From Paraburkholderia tagetis (lineage in GTDB: Bacteria > Pseudomonadota > Gammaproteobacteria > Burkholderiales > Burkholderiaceae), in contig NZ_JAKLJA010000022.1 in assembly GCF_022213065.1 (NCBI RefSeq), positions 62,001 to 126,000 of the forward strand: a DNA stretch of 64,000 nt. The letters are read 5' to 3'. The notes under the pieces are model-generated. The model was given only the letters and a program-made list of their open reading frames with translations, ran no database searches and was not told the origin of the DNA. A program made the position numbers and the translations under genes. Position 1 is the stretch's first letter, and every line of letters starts with the position of its first letter. Shown piece after piece: positions 44,131-54,026 of this stretch.

Positions 44131-46497
44131 TCACTCGAGCGGCATCCTGAACCCCACCACGCCCGGGTCTTCCGTAGGCGTCACCGTAAAACCACACACG
44201 CGCGCAAGCCCAATCATCGGCGCATTCTCGCGCAGCGCCTCGCCCAGCAGCCAGTGCGTGCCGCGCGAGCGCACATAGGCAATCATGCGCATGAGCAGCA
44301 AGCGCCCAAGGCCGCCCCGCTTCAGATTGGACTGGATGGCGACGGCAAATTCGGCGGTCTCGTTGTCGGGGTCGGCCACCGCCCGCGCCACGCCCAGCGT
44401 GCGCGGCTTGCCGTCCTCGCCTTCGACGGTCGCGATGAGCGCCATCTCCCGGTCATAGTCGATCTGCGTCATGCGCGCGAGCTGCGTGTGGTCGAAGCTG
44501 CGCACCGCCGAGAAAAAGCGCAGGCGCAGGTCGTCGGGCGTCATCGTGTCGATGAACGCGCGGTGCATCTCTTCGTCCTCAGGACGGATCGGCCGGATCG
44601 TCAGGCGCTCGCCGTGCCAGTCGAGCGTCTCTTCGAGCCGGCGCGGATACGGCATGATCGCGAAGCGGCTGCGCTTTTCCGCCAGCGTCAGCCGCGGCGC
44701 GACCAGCACCGCCGCATGCGGCAGCACACGCAGTGTCAGTCGCATCCCGACGATCTCGCGCACCTCGCACACCGCCTGCGAAAGCTCGGTGAGCACTTCG
44801 AGCGTGGGCTCGGGCGCGGTGCGGCGCGCATACGGCGAGTGCGCGACGATGTCGCGCGAGAGCACCGGGTTCAGCGGCGGCAGGCTGTAGACGCGCAGCG
44901 GCGGCGAGAAGCCATCCGGCGACGGCGCCACGAAATGGAACACGGGGCCGAAGTTCTCGTCGTCGCGGAACTCCACGCTCACGTCGACAATCGCTTGCTC
45001 CGCCCCCTGCTCCGCGCTTTCCAGCGTCTCGATCCCAAACGCGCCCAGCAGCCGTGCCGCCTCTTCGCCCTCCAGCGTGTCGCGCCCCGCCGCCAGCGCG
45101 GCGCGCGCCTCGCCCTGCGCGATCTCGATCGCCGCCGCGCCTTGCGCGGGCAGGCTCTCCGGCGTCTGCATCAGGAGCTGGCGCCCGAGGCGGTAATCGA
45201 CGAGACGCGCGAACGCCCGCGCGAGGCGCCGCGGCGTGGTGTGCACGGGAATGCCGTGCGCATGCAGCGCGTCGCGCGTGGTGTCGTCCACGCCGCCGAA
45301 GAAGCACGCGAGCATGCCGCGATACGCGAAGCGCTGGTTTTCGATCAGCGTGCGCGCGACCTCGGCCACCGGCGCGCTGTGCGTGGGCGCGTGCACGACG
45401 AAGGCGGTGCCGGTCGAGCGCTGCGAAGCGAGCGTTTGCAACGCGAGGCCGAAGTGCTCGGGTTTGGCCGTGTCGCCGAGCACGAGCGGATTGCCGGCCT
45501 GTGCATGCGGCAATGCCGCTTCGAACGCCGTGCGCGCCTCGTCGCTCCAGTGCGCGAGCGTGTCGCCGGCCTTCATGAACGCGTCGCGCGCGAGCATGGC
45601 CACGCCGCGGTCGCTCGTGATGAGCGTGGCCGTGTCGCTCGCGGCCACCCGGCCCACGCCCAGCGTTTCGATTTCGTCGAGCAGGTCGTCGAGCGTGTCC
45701 ACGCGCACGATGCCCGCGCGCCGGAACGCCGCCGTGTAGAGCGCGTCGCCCGGGTCGTCGCGGCCGCTGCGCAGCGCGAGCACCGGTTTGTTGCGCGCGG
45801 CCGCGCGCGCCGCCGACATGAATTTGCGCGCCGCGCCGATGCTATCCACTTCGAGCAGGATCGCGCGCGTGGACGGATCGCTCGCGAGGTAGTCGAGCAC
45901 GTCGCCGACATCGACGTCGGCTTCGTCGCCGAGCGCGACCGCGTGCGAGAAGCCGAGCCCGCGCGGGCCGGCCCAGCGCAGCACGGCATTGGTGAGCGCG
46001 TTGGACTGCGAGACCCACGCCACGCCGCCCGTGCGCGCGACCGTGGCGGCGGCGCCAAGCTGCGCGTTGAGCGCCGGCGTGAGCGCGCCGAGCGTGCCGG
46101 GCCCGAGAATGCGCAGCAGATGCGGACGCGCCGCCGCGAGCGCGTGGCGCAGGTCGGCAGCGTCTTCCTCGTTCTTCACCTCGCCGAGGATGATGGCCGC
46201 GCGCGTGCCCATGCCGCCGAGGCGATGCACGAGCGCGGGCCACGTCGATGGCCGCGTGCAGATGAGCGCGACGGTGGGCGCCTCGGGCAGATCGCCCGTA
46301 TCCGCGAGCACGGGCTTGCCGTCGAAGCTGGCGAAGTCGCCCGCGTGACGCGGATTGACGGCCCACAGCGGGCCGGCGAAGCCGCCTTCGATGAGGCGCT
46401 GCCACACCATCTTGCCGATGCTGCCCGGCCGCTGCGAGGCGCCGATCACCGCTACGGATTTCGGCTGGAATATCGCATCGAGATTGCGTACGGTCAC
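44131..46497 (-). CDS. Pat-like protein: acyl-CoA synthetase (NDP-forming)-type domains with C-terminal GNAT acetyltransferase
   Basis: A 788-residue protein. The start is GTG, eight bases after a GGAGGAG-type ribosome binding site. It begins with the CoA-binding domain (IFQPKSVAVIGASQRPGSIG), followed by Succ-CoA-ligase-like domains (about 150-430, GVAWVSQSNALTNAV), a reduced ATP-grasp-like region (about 455-600) and a GNAT domain (about 620-788; LTIRPIRPEDEEMHRAFI, GLGRLLLMRMIAYVRSRG). Pat enzymes acetylate metabolic proteins, for example acetyl-CoA synthetase, to switch them off. It is about 100 residues shorter than Salmonella Pat, mainly in the middle region. Confidence 0.88.
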   Translation of the reverse strand: MTVRNLDAIFQPKSVAVIGASQRPGSIGKMVWQRLIEGGFAGPLWAVNPRHAGDFASFDGKPVLADTGDLPEAPTVALICTRPSTWPALVHRLGGMGTRAAIILGEVKNEEDAADLRHALAAARPHLLRILGPGTLGALTPALNAQLGAAATVARTGGVAWVSQSNALTNAVLRWAGPRGLGFSHAVALGDEADVDVGDVLDYLASDPSTRAILLEVDSIGAARKFMSAARAAARNKPVLALRSGRDDPGDALYTAAFRRAGIVRVDTLDDLLDEIETLGVGRVAASDTATLITSDRGVAMLARDAFMKAGDTLAHWSDEARTAFEAALPHAQAGNPLVLGDTAKPEHFGLALQTLASQRSTGTAFVVHAPTHSAPVAEVARTLIENQRFAYRGMLACFFGGVDDTTRDALHAHGIPVHTTPRRLARAFARLVDYRLGRQLLMQTPESLPAQGAAAIEIAQGEARAALAAGRDTLEGEEAARLLGAFGIETLESAEQGAEQAIVDVSVEFRDDENFGPVFHFVAPSPDGFSPPLRVYSLPPLNPVLSRDIVAHSPYARRTAPEPTLEVLTELSQAVCEVREIVGMRLTLRVLPHAAVLVAPRLTLAEKRSRFAIMPYPRRLEETLDWHGERLTIRPIRPEDEEMHRAFIDTMTPDDLRLRFFSAVRSFDHTQLARMTQIDYDREMALIATVEGEDGKPRTLGVARAVADPDNETAEFAVAIQSNLKRGGLGRLLLMRMIAYVRSRGTHWLLGEALRENAPMIGLARVCGFTVTPTEDPGVVGFRMPLE

Positions 46498-46725
46498 TGC
46501 TCCTCCTCGCTGTCCGGATGGGCGCGCACCGCGTGGGCGCCCTGCTTGCTGGATATCGTCGTGAACCCGCTCAGGATAGGCGAACTGCTGCTGCGCTGCG
46601 CGCATTTCGCCCGCGCGCCGGCAGCGCAGACGGCAGGGAAAAGCCCGTCATCGCGAGGGCAGATTTTCAGCGTAGAATGCCCGACGCTGCCGTGATTTAC
46701 CGGCGTAGCACCTTTGCCGCCCGCG

Positions 46726-47955
46726 ATGCCCGTCGATCTTCTCACCCTTTATATCCTCGCGATCGGAACGCTTTTCGCCAGCGCTGGCATGACGCTCTGG
46801 GAGCACCGCACGCATCCCAGGCGCAGCAAGGAACTGAAAATCCTGGCCGGCGGCTATGGCACGCTCGGCGTCGGCGTCGCGCTCGCCGTCGGGCGGCACG
46901 CCCTGCCCGGCGCGTGGGGCGGCGCCATCAGCAATCTGGTCATCGTGAGCGGCTATCTGCTGGTCGCGCATGGGCTCGCCGTCATGAACGGGCGGCAATA
47001 CCGCGTGGCCTCGGCGGTCATCCTCGTCCTGCTCGCGCTCGCGTGGGCCATTGCGGGCGCGCGCGGCCAGAACCTCATGTGGCTCTATCTCACCGCGATT
47101 CCCATTGCGGTGGCGTCCGCTATGGCGATGCGCGAGCTGCTGCGCAACGACGTCCTCAAATGGGCCCAGGCGCGGCGCATCGCCGTGATCGTGACGGGCG
47201 TGCACGCGGTGCTCTACGCGTTTCGCGCGTGCGTGCTGCCGTGGCTCGCGACGCATTACGGGCAAGCCCTGCTGCCGGTCGTCAGCAAGATCACGATGTA
47301 CGAAGGCGTGCTGTATTCGGTCGTGCTGCCAATGACGCTGCTGCGCCTCGTGCGCGACGAAACGCACGGCCAGCTTGTGCAGGAATCCCAAACGGACTAT
47401 CTGACCGGGCTCGGCAACCGCCGCTGGTTCTTCGAGGAAGGCGCGCGGGTGTTAGGCCGCGCGAAGACGCGCGAGCGCGTGGCGCTGCTGGCGTTCGACC
47501 TCGATCGCTTCAAGGCGATCAACGACCGCTACGGCCACCAGACCGGCGACGAAGTGCTGAAGACGTTCGCCGCCATCGCGCGCGGCGAGATGGGTCCGGA
47601 TGCGGTGCTCGCGCGCATCGGCGGCGAGGAGTTCGCGGCCTTGCTCGCAGGCCACGGCAGCGATCGGGCCAAGGGGATCGGCGAGAGAATCGCGGAGCGC
47701 TTCGCGCAGACGGCCGCGCACCATATCGATGGCGTGGGCGTGCGCGCGACGGTCAGCATCGGGCTCGCGTGGGCCGAGCCGCAAACACAGTCGCAAGCAC
47801 AGCCGCAAGCACAGCCGCAAGCACAGCCGCAACATGCATCGGCCGCGCTCGCCACGCTGCTCTCGGCCGCCGACGCGGCGCTCTACAACGCGAAGGCGCT
47901 CGGCGGCAACCGCCTCGAGCTTGCGCAGCGCGCCGAGCTTTCCGCGAACGCATGA
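46726..47955 (+). CDS. Membrane-bound diguanylate cyclase (GGDEF domain)
   Basis: A 409-residue protein. Starting from ATG (MPVDLLTLY), about six membrane segments fill residues 1-205. The GGDEF domain follows: TDYLTGLGNRRWFFEEG, then the active-site loop GGEEF, so it should make cyclic di-GMP. A product-inhibition RxxD motif is not obvious. Near the end a Gln/Ala/Pro-rich insert coded by 12-bp tandem repeats (about 47786-47830) interrupts the fold. It is the last clearly chromosomal gene before the low-GC island. Confidence 0.9.
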   Translation: MPVDLLTLYILAIGTLFASAGMTLWEHRTHPRRSKELKILAGGYGTLGVGVALAVGRHALPGAWGGAISNLVIVSGYLLVAHGLAVMNGRQYRVASAVILVLLALAWAIAGARGQNLMWLYLTAIPIAVASAMAMRELLRNDVLKWAQARRIAVIVTGVHAVLYAFRACVLPWLATHYGQALLPVVSKITMYEGVLYSVVLPMTLLRLVRDETHGQLVQESQTDYLTGLGNRRWFFEEGARVLGRAKTRERVALLAFDLDRFKAINDRYGHQTGDEVLKTFAAIARGEMGPDAVLARIGGEEFAALLAGHGSDRAKGIGERIAERFAQTAAHHIDGVGVRATVSIGLAWAEPQTQSQAQPQAQPQAQPQHASAALATLLSAADAALYNAKALGGNRLELAQRAELSANA

Positions 47956-47960
47956 AGTTC

Positions 47961-47979
47961 GGGCCGCACGAGGCGGCCC
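47961..47979 (+). terminator. Hairpin after the GGDEF gene
   Basis: GGGCCGC and GCGGCCC form a 7-bp GC stem five bases after the stop. No clear U-tract follows, so it is a possible terminator only. Confidence 0.45.
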
Positions 47980-48356
47980 GATCGGGGTGCATCCATCGAC
48001 TCAAGCGAATCAACCGAATCCAGCGCCCAGGCGCGGGCGGCGGCTGTGGCGTTACAAGAATTTTTTCACTTACACGACCTCTAAGTGTTTGATTAACCAC
48101 GAGTGGCACGCAGCGGCACTCACGAAGAGTTTTCCGTCGTTGAAACGAACTTGTAACAACTGTTCGAAAACCATGCCAAAAAACTCTTCAGTCTTGTACT
48201 CGAACCGCCCCGAGGTCTCGGCCGCCTGCAACCCACCGAGCAGTTCTCCGCGCACAGCTCAACAGTTTCCACCTCCGACTCTCGTTACCGTCAGGATTCA
48301 ATCACAGGCCCGGGCACAGCAATAATCGCCATCGCCCCGCAAAGTCTAGCTAAAAC
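47980..48356. other. Chromosome/island junction region
   Basis: No supported gene. GC content falls from about 48045 onward. The sequence TGTGGCGTTACAAGAA (48045-48060) resembles the terminal TGTGGGCGGACAA of Tn7. Inside it are TTTTC motifs pointing inward (around 48061 and 48128) and a 10-bp inverted repeat GAAGAGTTTT / AAAACTCTTC (48124-48133, 48180-48189). A 61-codon frame on the minus strand (48070-48255) is not convincing. Confidence 0.5.
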
Positions 48357-50090
48357 TCAGTGCGCCCCATCGTTGATAAGTCTCTCAATGAATTCGATGA
48401 CCGCCGGTGAGGCCTTTCCCAAGGTCACACGTGCCTCCTTTCGCAATCTCCACGCCGTAAGCGGAACCTCTGCCCGCCAGTGGTCATAAACCCATTTTGC
48501 CTTTCGACACTGGAAAGCCTCCAAGGTTTCGGTCAACAGCGCTAGGGCAGTAGCCGTCTCAGGGAGCTTGTTGTCTCTGAGCTTGGTGGTCAACGAACGG
48601 TCACCTATGAACCTCTTGATGCCCGCTCTCGTCACCTGTTGCGGCGGCGTAGAGGCCGTAATCTTCAGCGCAGCCTCACGCACTTTCTCGCTACATTTCT
48701 TATCACGGGCAGCCCAGTCAATAGGCCCTTTTGAAGTACTCGTCGACGTTATCGTATCTGGACGAATCATCCTCAAACGCATCTTTCGCGTAAGCTGGCT
48801 CGTTCCGTTGTGACTACGTCGCCTATCTGCTCCGGAGAGTATCCGACGAGCAATCCTTAGGTTAACACCCAACATCTTAGCGACTGTGGTGTGCGGATAT
48901 CCAGCGCCAACAAGCTCGTGAACCTTTTTAGCAAAAACTTCGCCGAATCTTGTAACGCGCATTTTGACTGGTTGCCCTTTATCGTCTACTTTGTCTAAGC
49001 GGGCCGTGAACTCATATCCACACCCGCAGAGAAACCTCCCCGCTCGACTCCCGACCTTGTTATGCTTGAGAATCGTATAGCTTGTTATCGTGGCCAACCC
49101 AAAATGGTCGGCCGCAGGATTCTTACATTGCCAAGGTCCGCTACGAATGGCTACCTTATTGTGATTTCTATCTGCACTCTCGTCGAGAAAGTTAGTCAAT
49201 AAAACGTGACGCAAAGGATGATGCGTTCCTACCCGCACCTTTACATATTCTCTGAGCCAGCTGTGGATGTATCCCATCTTGAAGTCGGAGTGAAGAAGCC
49301 CGAGCAATCGGCCACCATAAAAAGCCTTGAACTCGCTCTCGAATTCAAGGCAATCCACCATGTGGCTGTTCCTCATGAAACCAGCGTTATGCAACTTGTC
49401 AAGGTAGAGGGCGCGATGTTCGTCCAAAGTGCTGGACGATTGGCCCTTGAGCAAGGCAACAGCGAGTTCCGATATCTTCAATAACAAAGCTTCTTCGCGG
49501 TCTGATAGGCCGGTTAGATAGGGCCGAGTAGCCATGCGCAAATCCGCGCAGTGCTGTTCGTTCTGCCCTCCCCCGACCGGTCGTATTTGGACCTCCGTTT
49601 CCACAAGAGCGGTGGCGTGCCGAACGCAAAAGTGCACACCTTGTAACTGATGCGCCCTGCGCCAATACGTCTCCCCTAGAACCCTAGCGTCCTCCTCAAG
49701 GCAAGCCGGACAAGTGCGCAAATATTCCGGTGCCAGAATTCCGGTGAAAGCCAGTCCCAACCGGCTAAACATACTTCCACGGAACTTTACCTTATCCTTC
49801 ATCACGGCTGATAGGGCTCTCTGGCGCTCTGGACCTACAAATGCGGCGTAATATGGGAAGAGCGTTCTATTCCAGATAAGTTCGTCGACTGTCTCCGGAA
49901 TTAAGTCGCCAACATGCAGCTTGAAAGCCTCCAAATAGACTGGAAACTCGACGGCAACCTGAAAAATGTTATCGCCGTATACCTCTCGAAGTGTGTCTCT
50001 CCACGACCGCGCCATGGTGTGGCGGTGATAGCGGCCAACCGCACTGAACAACAGTTCGTCTTCGTAGAAAGGCGGAAAATAGCCAATCAT
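48357..50090 (-). CDS. tnsD: TnsD/TniQ-family target-selection protein
   Basis: A 577-residue TniQ-domain protein that would bind the target DNA and recruit TnsC. It begins MIGYFPPFYEDELLFSAVGRY, the typical TniQ start. The ATG lies six bases after AGGAGG. A CCCH zinc site is formed by C127, C130 (CPAC), C155 and H158 (CVRHA). The C-terminal half is a TnsD-type extension with helix-turn-helix-like segments (HTTVAKMLGVNLRIARRIL), as expected for a sequence-specific attachment-site reader. Its attachment site is unknown; glmS is not in the window. It is the last gene of the tns operon, 175 bp after tnsC. Confidence 0.87.
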   Translation of the reverse strand: MIGYFPPFYEDELLFSAVGRYHRHTMARSWRDTLREVYGDNIFQVAVEFPVYLEAFKLHVGDLIPETVDELIWNRTLFPYYAAFVGPERQRALSAVMKDKVKFRGSMFSRLGLAFTGILAPEYLRTCPACLEEDARVLGETYWRRAHQLQGVHFCVRHATALVETEVQIRPVGGGQNEQHCADLRMATRPYLTGLSDREEALLLKISELAVALLKGQSSSTLDEHRALYLDKLHNAGFMRNSHMVDCLEFESEFKAFYGGRLLGLLHSDFKMGYIHSWLREYVKVRVGTHHPLRHVLLTNFLDESADRNHNKVAIRSGPWQCKNPAADHFGLATITSYTILKHNKVGSRAGRFLCGCGYEFTARLDKVDDKGQPVKMRVTRFGEVFAKKVHELVGAGYPHTTVAKMLGVNLRIARRILSGADRRRSHNGTSQLTRKMRLRMIRPDTITSTSTSKGPIDWAARDKKCSEKVREAALKITASTPPQQVTRAGIKRFIGDRSLTTKLRDNKLPETATALALLTETLEAFQCRKAKWVYDHWRAEVPLTAWRLRKEARVTLGKASPAVIEFIERLINDGAH

Positions 50091-50265
50091 TAGGAACCTC
50101 CTAAACGTAATCATGTTGCGTGCACGCGGCGACCGACGGCGATAGCGGGCCATCCGCGTTTTTGTCCATGAACTCGACTACGCGAGTGGGTGGTATCGGG
50201 CAAAAAAGCAACATCGAAGCTCGCCTTGATATCATTAGGACACGCAAACAATCTGCCACCTCCTC

Positions 50266-51894
50266 CTAAGTCGAAAAGAAGGTGGACGGCCCGCAAATCA
50301 CTCCGGCTGTGGCAAGTGCGTCATATGCCACGCGGTCGCTACAATCAGTCGACGTAATGCGCCGCAAATCGCTCAGCGGAAGACAGGCGATATCGACCGG
50401 AGTCTTTTTCCGGCCTGCTCTCGACCTTGAGTGAGTTTGCGAGGGAACCGCCATCCCTGACTTCGCCTCTTCAGGCTTGGAATCCCCCTCTGAAGTCCCG
50501 AAAACCACGTTAGCAGCTAACTCTGCGCTCGCGGCATCCATTCCAGCATCCTTCATCAACTGAATCATCTTAGCCCGCCGCAGCTTTTCATCGTCCTCCA
50601 CCGTACGCCTCAATTCGATGACATCAATCTTTTCCTGAAGGTGGAATTGCTCTCTTGCCAACTGCTGCTCGAAATCCAAGGGTCGCAGGTCATCGAACTT
50701 GGCAATACGGACCATATCTCCCGACTTCAGTGCGTCAAGCATTGGCTTCAGCAATTTGAACTCCTCCTCTGCTACCTCATTCAACAGCGCTGGCGTAACT
50801 ACCTCCATTTTGTTGGCCATAGCACGGTACTGCGCCAGCACGTAAAGCTTTACTGCAAGGTCGACTATTCCTTGAGTGCGCTCATAGAGTACGTCAGCCA
50901 CGTCGGTGGAGAAGTCAGTCTTATTCTTCGTCCATTGGTAGCGCCAGAGCGATTTCATAAGATATTCCCACTCCTTGTCACGTTCAAACCGGGGCCACAC
51001 TAGTCCCCCCAACCCCGCCCCGCGTCTCGCTTGCCTAAAGTCAATCTGCAATAAGTGTTGCGCAGACATCGTACCCACGAGAACAACCGGCGCTTCCGAC
51101 AGATTGACCATGGTTACAAAGAAGTTGAGCATTTTCTCAATGCCCAACGGACCGGCAGGGCGAATATGCTGAAGCTCGTCAAAAACGATGACGCCAATGT
51201 TGTGCACACAGGCGATTTGAGCAACCTCAGCCAGACGCCCCTCATTCGTCATACCTTTGCCGCCGAAGCGCCGTGCATAATTGGTGTCCCCCAGTACCTT
51301 GTCTACATTTTTGAAGAACGACAGGCAGAGCTGCTTCACACTGCCATCGTGGGGGCACTCAACAATAAGCCACGGAATCTGGTACATCTGATGTTCAGGG
51401 TGCCAAATGACTTGCGGGTAACGGGCAAGACTTCGTCTCAGCGACCTCGTCTTTCCAGTCCCTGAAACACCTATGAGCGACATCGACATTGAGGGCGCTG
51501 GAGTTTCAAGAAGACTCCCGTCGAAAGCTCCTTCCTGGCTCATCCGATAGATTTTTTGCATACGCGCCCTGTACTCTGGTGTTTTTGGGTTACGCTTACG
51601 GTAGCCTGCCCGCATCATCATGTCGATGCGCATCCCAATGTCAATGTGCCGTCCAAGTGGCTGAAAAAAATCGAATAACCGTGAAACCATCTGCGCGCGT
51701 ACAGCTCGAGGCAGTTCACGCTCTGATTCAGAGTACGGTGGAAACTCCTGCAGCGTCAGAAGCAACTCTTTCTGTGTAGCGATAGCGGGCAATGCCTCCA
51801 CAAATGGATTACCCGCGTGCTCCGGAAGAGTCGCTGGAATGTAGTGAGCTTCAACCGCGTAACATTTTTTTAGTGGTCCTACGTTTCTAGTCAT
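50266..51894 (-). CDS. tnsC: TnsC, AAA+ transposition regulator
   Basis: A 542-residue AAA+ ATPase close to the length of Tn7 TnsC (555). Walker A is GVSGTGKT (residues 142-149) and Walker B is IGVIVFDE (233-240), followed by LQHIRPAG. The sensor region is VVLVGTMSA. The N-terminal 130 residues and the C-terminal 150 residues correspond to the parts that contact TnsD and TnsAB in Tn7. It would form the ATP-dependent filament that links the target protein to the transposase. The start is 3 bp after the tnsB stop. Confidence 0.93.
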   Translation of the reverse strand: MTRNVGPLKKCYAVEAHYIPATLPEHAGNPFVEALPAIATQKELLLTLQEFPPYSESERELPRAVRAQMVSRLFDFFQPLGRHIDIGMRIDMMMRAGYRKRNPKTPEYRARMQKIYRMSQEGAFDGSLLETPAPSMSMSLIGVSGTGKTRSLRRSLARYPQVIWHPEHQMYQIPWLIVECPHDGSVKQLCLSFFKNVDKVLGDTNYARRFGGKGMTNEGRLAEVAQIACVHNIGVIVFDELQHIRPAGPLGIEKMLNFFVTMVNLSEAPVVLVGTMSAQHLLQIDFRQARRGAGLGGLVWPRFERDKEWEYLMKSLWRYQWTKNKTDFSTDVADVLYERTQGIVDLAVKLYVLAQYRAMANKMEVVTPALLNEVAEEEFKLLKPMLDALKSGDMVRIAKFDDLRPLDFEQQLAREQFHLQEKIDVIELRRTVEDDEKLRRAKMIQLMKDAGMDAASAELAANVVFGTSEGDSKPEEAKSGMAVPSQTHSRSRAGRKKTPVDIACLPLSDLRRITSTDCSDRVAYDALATAGVICGPSTFFST

Positions 51895-51897
51895 TTT

Positions 51898-54018
51898 TTA
51901 TTCATCATCAGAAAGTTCAAATATTGAAGGCATCCCATAGCTCGCCTTTTGTGGCTTGGGTAATGGCAAGACGCTGTTCGATGTGACACTAGTCGGTTCA
52001 ATGAACGGAAAGTGCTCAACTTTTCGTTGCACGTCTCTCTCACGCTCACCGTTACCTTTTATATTTCCAGTACGTTCTGCCTTACTACGTCTGTCCGGTC
52101 CGGCCTCTTCCTTCCTATGCCTTGCCCGCTCGACAATGCGAGAAATTTCTTCTTCGCGATTGATTTTCTCTTCAAGAATGCCGTGTACGGCTTCGGCCTC
52201 TCTCCGTCGTGACTGTCTTTGCATACTGAGCAATTCCTGAAGCGATAGCCCATATTGCTCGGTGTCCTTGGTTGAAAGGCGGCAGACCTTGAACAGCCTT
52301 CTATCAAACGTGTCATGCAAGAGAATCACATCCAGATTTCTCGGGTCATAAGAAATATCAACCTTCCATTTGCCGTCGCGCCGCGCTTTGGAAAACCACC
52401 CCCGCTCTAACGCGTATTCAGACAGATACTGTCGCGAATGAAACTCAATTCCGGAGCCCGTGACGGTGGCCTTCGCCGTATGCATCAAGGCGAACCGCAG
52501 CGTGTCAAGGCTGTACCTTTTGAGAGAGCCAGAACGCTTTCTAATGCCCCATTTCCAGAGTTCGTTCGGAGAAGGTACGACACCGTCACGCGACATTTCC
52601 ACCGTCAGGGGATAACCATCGATGACGGACCCATTGTGCTCGAGAACCGAGTGGATGATTACGCGGAGAAAATCATCGAGGGTAAGCGTTGCATCGAGGC
52701 GATAGTCACGACCTCCACGCTCCTGATAGTCAACATCGATATAACCGTCGACCAGAGGCGCGAACTTCGTATGCAGTGAACCGAAATTGCGCTCAACGAT
52801 ACCCTTCCAGTCTGCGCGGTAAGGCGGAGTATTCTCGACTTTGACTTGAAGGACATTCGACAGCCTCTCTGCGAGTTTCGATTCCAGCTCACCACGGTCA
52901 CCGAGAAGAACACTACTCAAACTTTCACAAGGCCACTGCTCCGCCTCAATCTCGATTCCATATTGCGCACAAAATTCCACTTTGTTCGAGCCGGCGTTGA
53001 GCAACGCCATCATCGCCGCCGCCCAGGAAGCCTTTTCGATGCCTACATATATGCCGGCAATCATGCGAGACCACACATCGATAACAACATACAGCACAGG
53101 ACGACCAATGATGTCCTTCGGGCTCGCCTTCGACACAAGATATACGTCAGCGATAGTCGCATCTATCTGGTAGCGAAAACCCGGTCCGATTGCCTCATTA
53201 GTCGAATTTCCAAGAAGTGGGCGGAGCGTCTTCTCCCAAAACTTTCTCCCTTTTCGCGCAACTACTTCTTGCCGTAGATTTCTCGTTTTCCGAAACCAGT
53301 AATCGAAGCTCCGATATGAGGGAATGCGGTCGACGTCACGAAGAATGAGTCGTCCTCCCTCTTCCGCGACGCAGTCGGAGAAGAATTTGCGCAGCATCGT
53401 TCGCCAGACCCCACGCAAGGTCGCCTTCGGATTTTTAAGGTAGTAGTTTTTAATTACCACCTCGAATATCCTCTTGACCTCCTCGTCGACGTTCATTCCT
53501 GTTCCAGGACTGATGGACCGTGGTCGCCCTCGCTTCACGTCACTGGTTGCCTTGTCTTTTCCTGGCCCGCCGCACCTGTCCCAATCGCTGAGTAGGGCAT
53601 TACGGGTCATTCCCCGCTTCCAGTAATCAAGCAACCAGTTACGCACAGTATCTGCATGAACACCATGGACGGTGGCTGCGCTCGCAATCATTTTTGCACG
53701 AGTATCCGAAGCAAACACAGCTGGTTCGTCGCAGACCATCCCAGCAACGCATGCCCACGCGCGGTCTCGTCGGTCCCGAGAAGCGTTGCTAATCGCCTCT
53801 TCGACTGGCAGTCGAACATATGGGTCGTCGAAAAGTAGCTCTAATCGTCCATCATCGCGAAGACCCTCCCACTCTGACCGCTTCACCCACTGGGGCATCG
53901 TCCGTTTGGCATCAACGTCGATTGCGACAAGGGCATCGGCTGACGAAGAAACCCAGAGCACGCGCATGCGGATGCCGTGCTCGACCAAGCTAACTAGCTC
54001 ATTTCGCAAGAATGTCAA
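51898..54018 (-). CDS. tnsB: TnsB, DDE transposase
   Basis: A 706-residue transposase, the same size as Tn7 TnsB (702). It makes the 3' strand cuts and joins the ends to the target. The catalytic set is D286 (FRYQIDATIADV), D374 (LLGDRGEL) and E409 (WKGIVERNFG), with the usual 34-residue D-E spacing. N-terminal helix-turn-helix segments (about 100-260) bind the ends, and the basic C-terminal tail ends in SIFELSDDE, which probably contacts TnsC. I choose TTG 54018 as the start: AGGAG lies five bases before it and it is eight bases after the tnsA stop. Confidence 0.92.
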   Translation of the reverse strand: MTFLRNELVSLVEHGIRMRVLWVSSSADALVAIDVDAKRTMPQWVKRSEWEGLRDDGRLELLFDDPYVRLPVEEAISNASRDRRDRAWACVAGMVCDEPAVFASDTRAKMIASAATVHGVHADTVRNWLLDYWKRGMTRNALLSDWDRCGGPGKDKATSDVKRGRPRSISPGTGMNVDEEVKRIFEVVIKNYYLKNPKATLRGVWRTMLRKFFSDCVAEEGGRLILRDVDRIPSYRSFDYWFRKTRNLRQEVVARKGRKFWEKTLRPLLGNSTNEAIGPGFRYQIDATIADVYLVSKASPKDIIGRPVLYVVIDVWSRMIAGIYVGIEKASWAAAMMALLNAGSNKVEFCAQYGIEIEAEQWPCESLSSVLLGDRGELESKLAERLSNVLQVKVENTPPYRADWKGIVERNFGSLHTKFAPLVDGYIDVDYQERGGRDYRLDATLTLDDFLRVIIHSVLEHNGSVIDGYPLTVEMSRDGVVPSPNELWKWGIRKRSGSLKRYSLDTLRFALMHTAKATVTGSGIEFHSRQYLSEYALERGWFSKARRDGKWKVDISYDPRNLDVILLHDTFDRRLFKVCRLSTKDTEQYGLSLQELLSMQRQSRRREAEAVHGILEEKINREEEISRIVERARHRKEEAGPDRRSKAERTGNIKGNGERERDVQRKVEHFPFIEPTSVTSNSVLPLPKPQKASYGMPSIFELSDDE

Positions 54019-54026
54019 GAGTGCTC

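Noticed and set aside
48001..48110. tRNA gene as integration target of the island
   Set aside because: No cloverleaf, T-loop (GGTTCGAATCC-like) or CCA end could be found near the junction.
48070..48255. 61-codon minus-strand frame at the island junction
   Set aside because: GTG start directly after an in-frame stop, no ribosome binding site, no recognisable pattern; it overlaps the probable transposon end.
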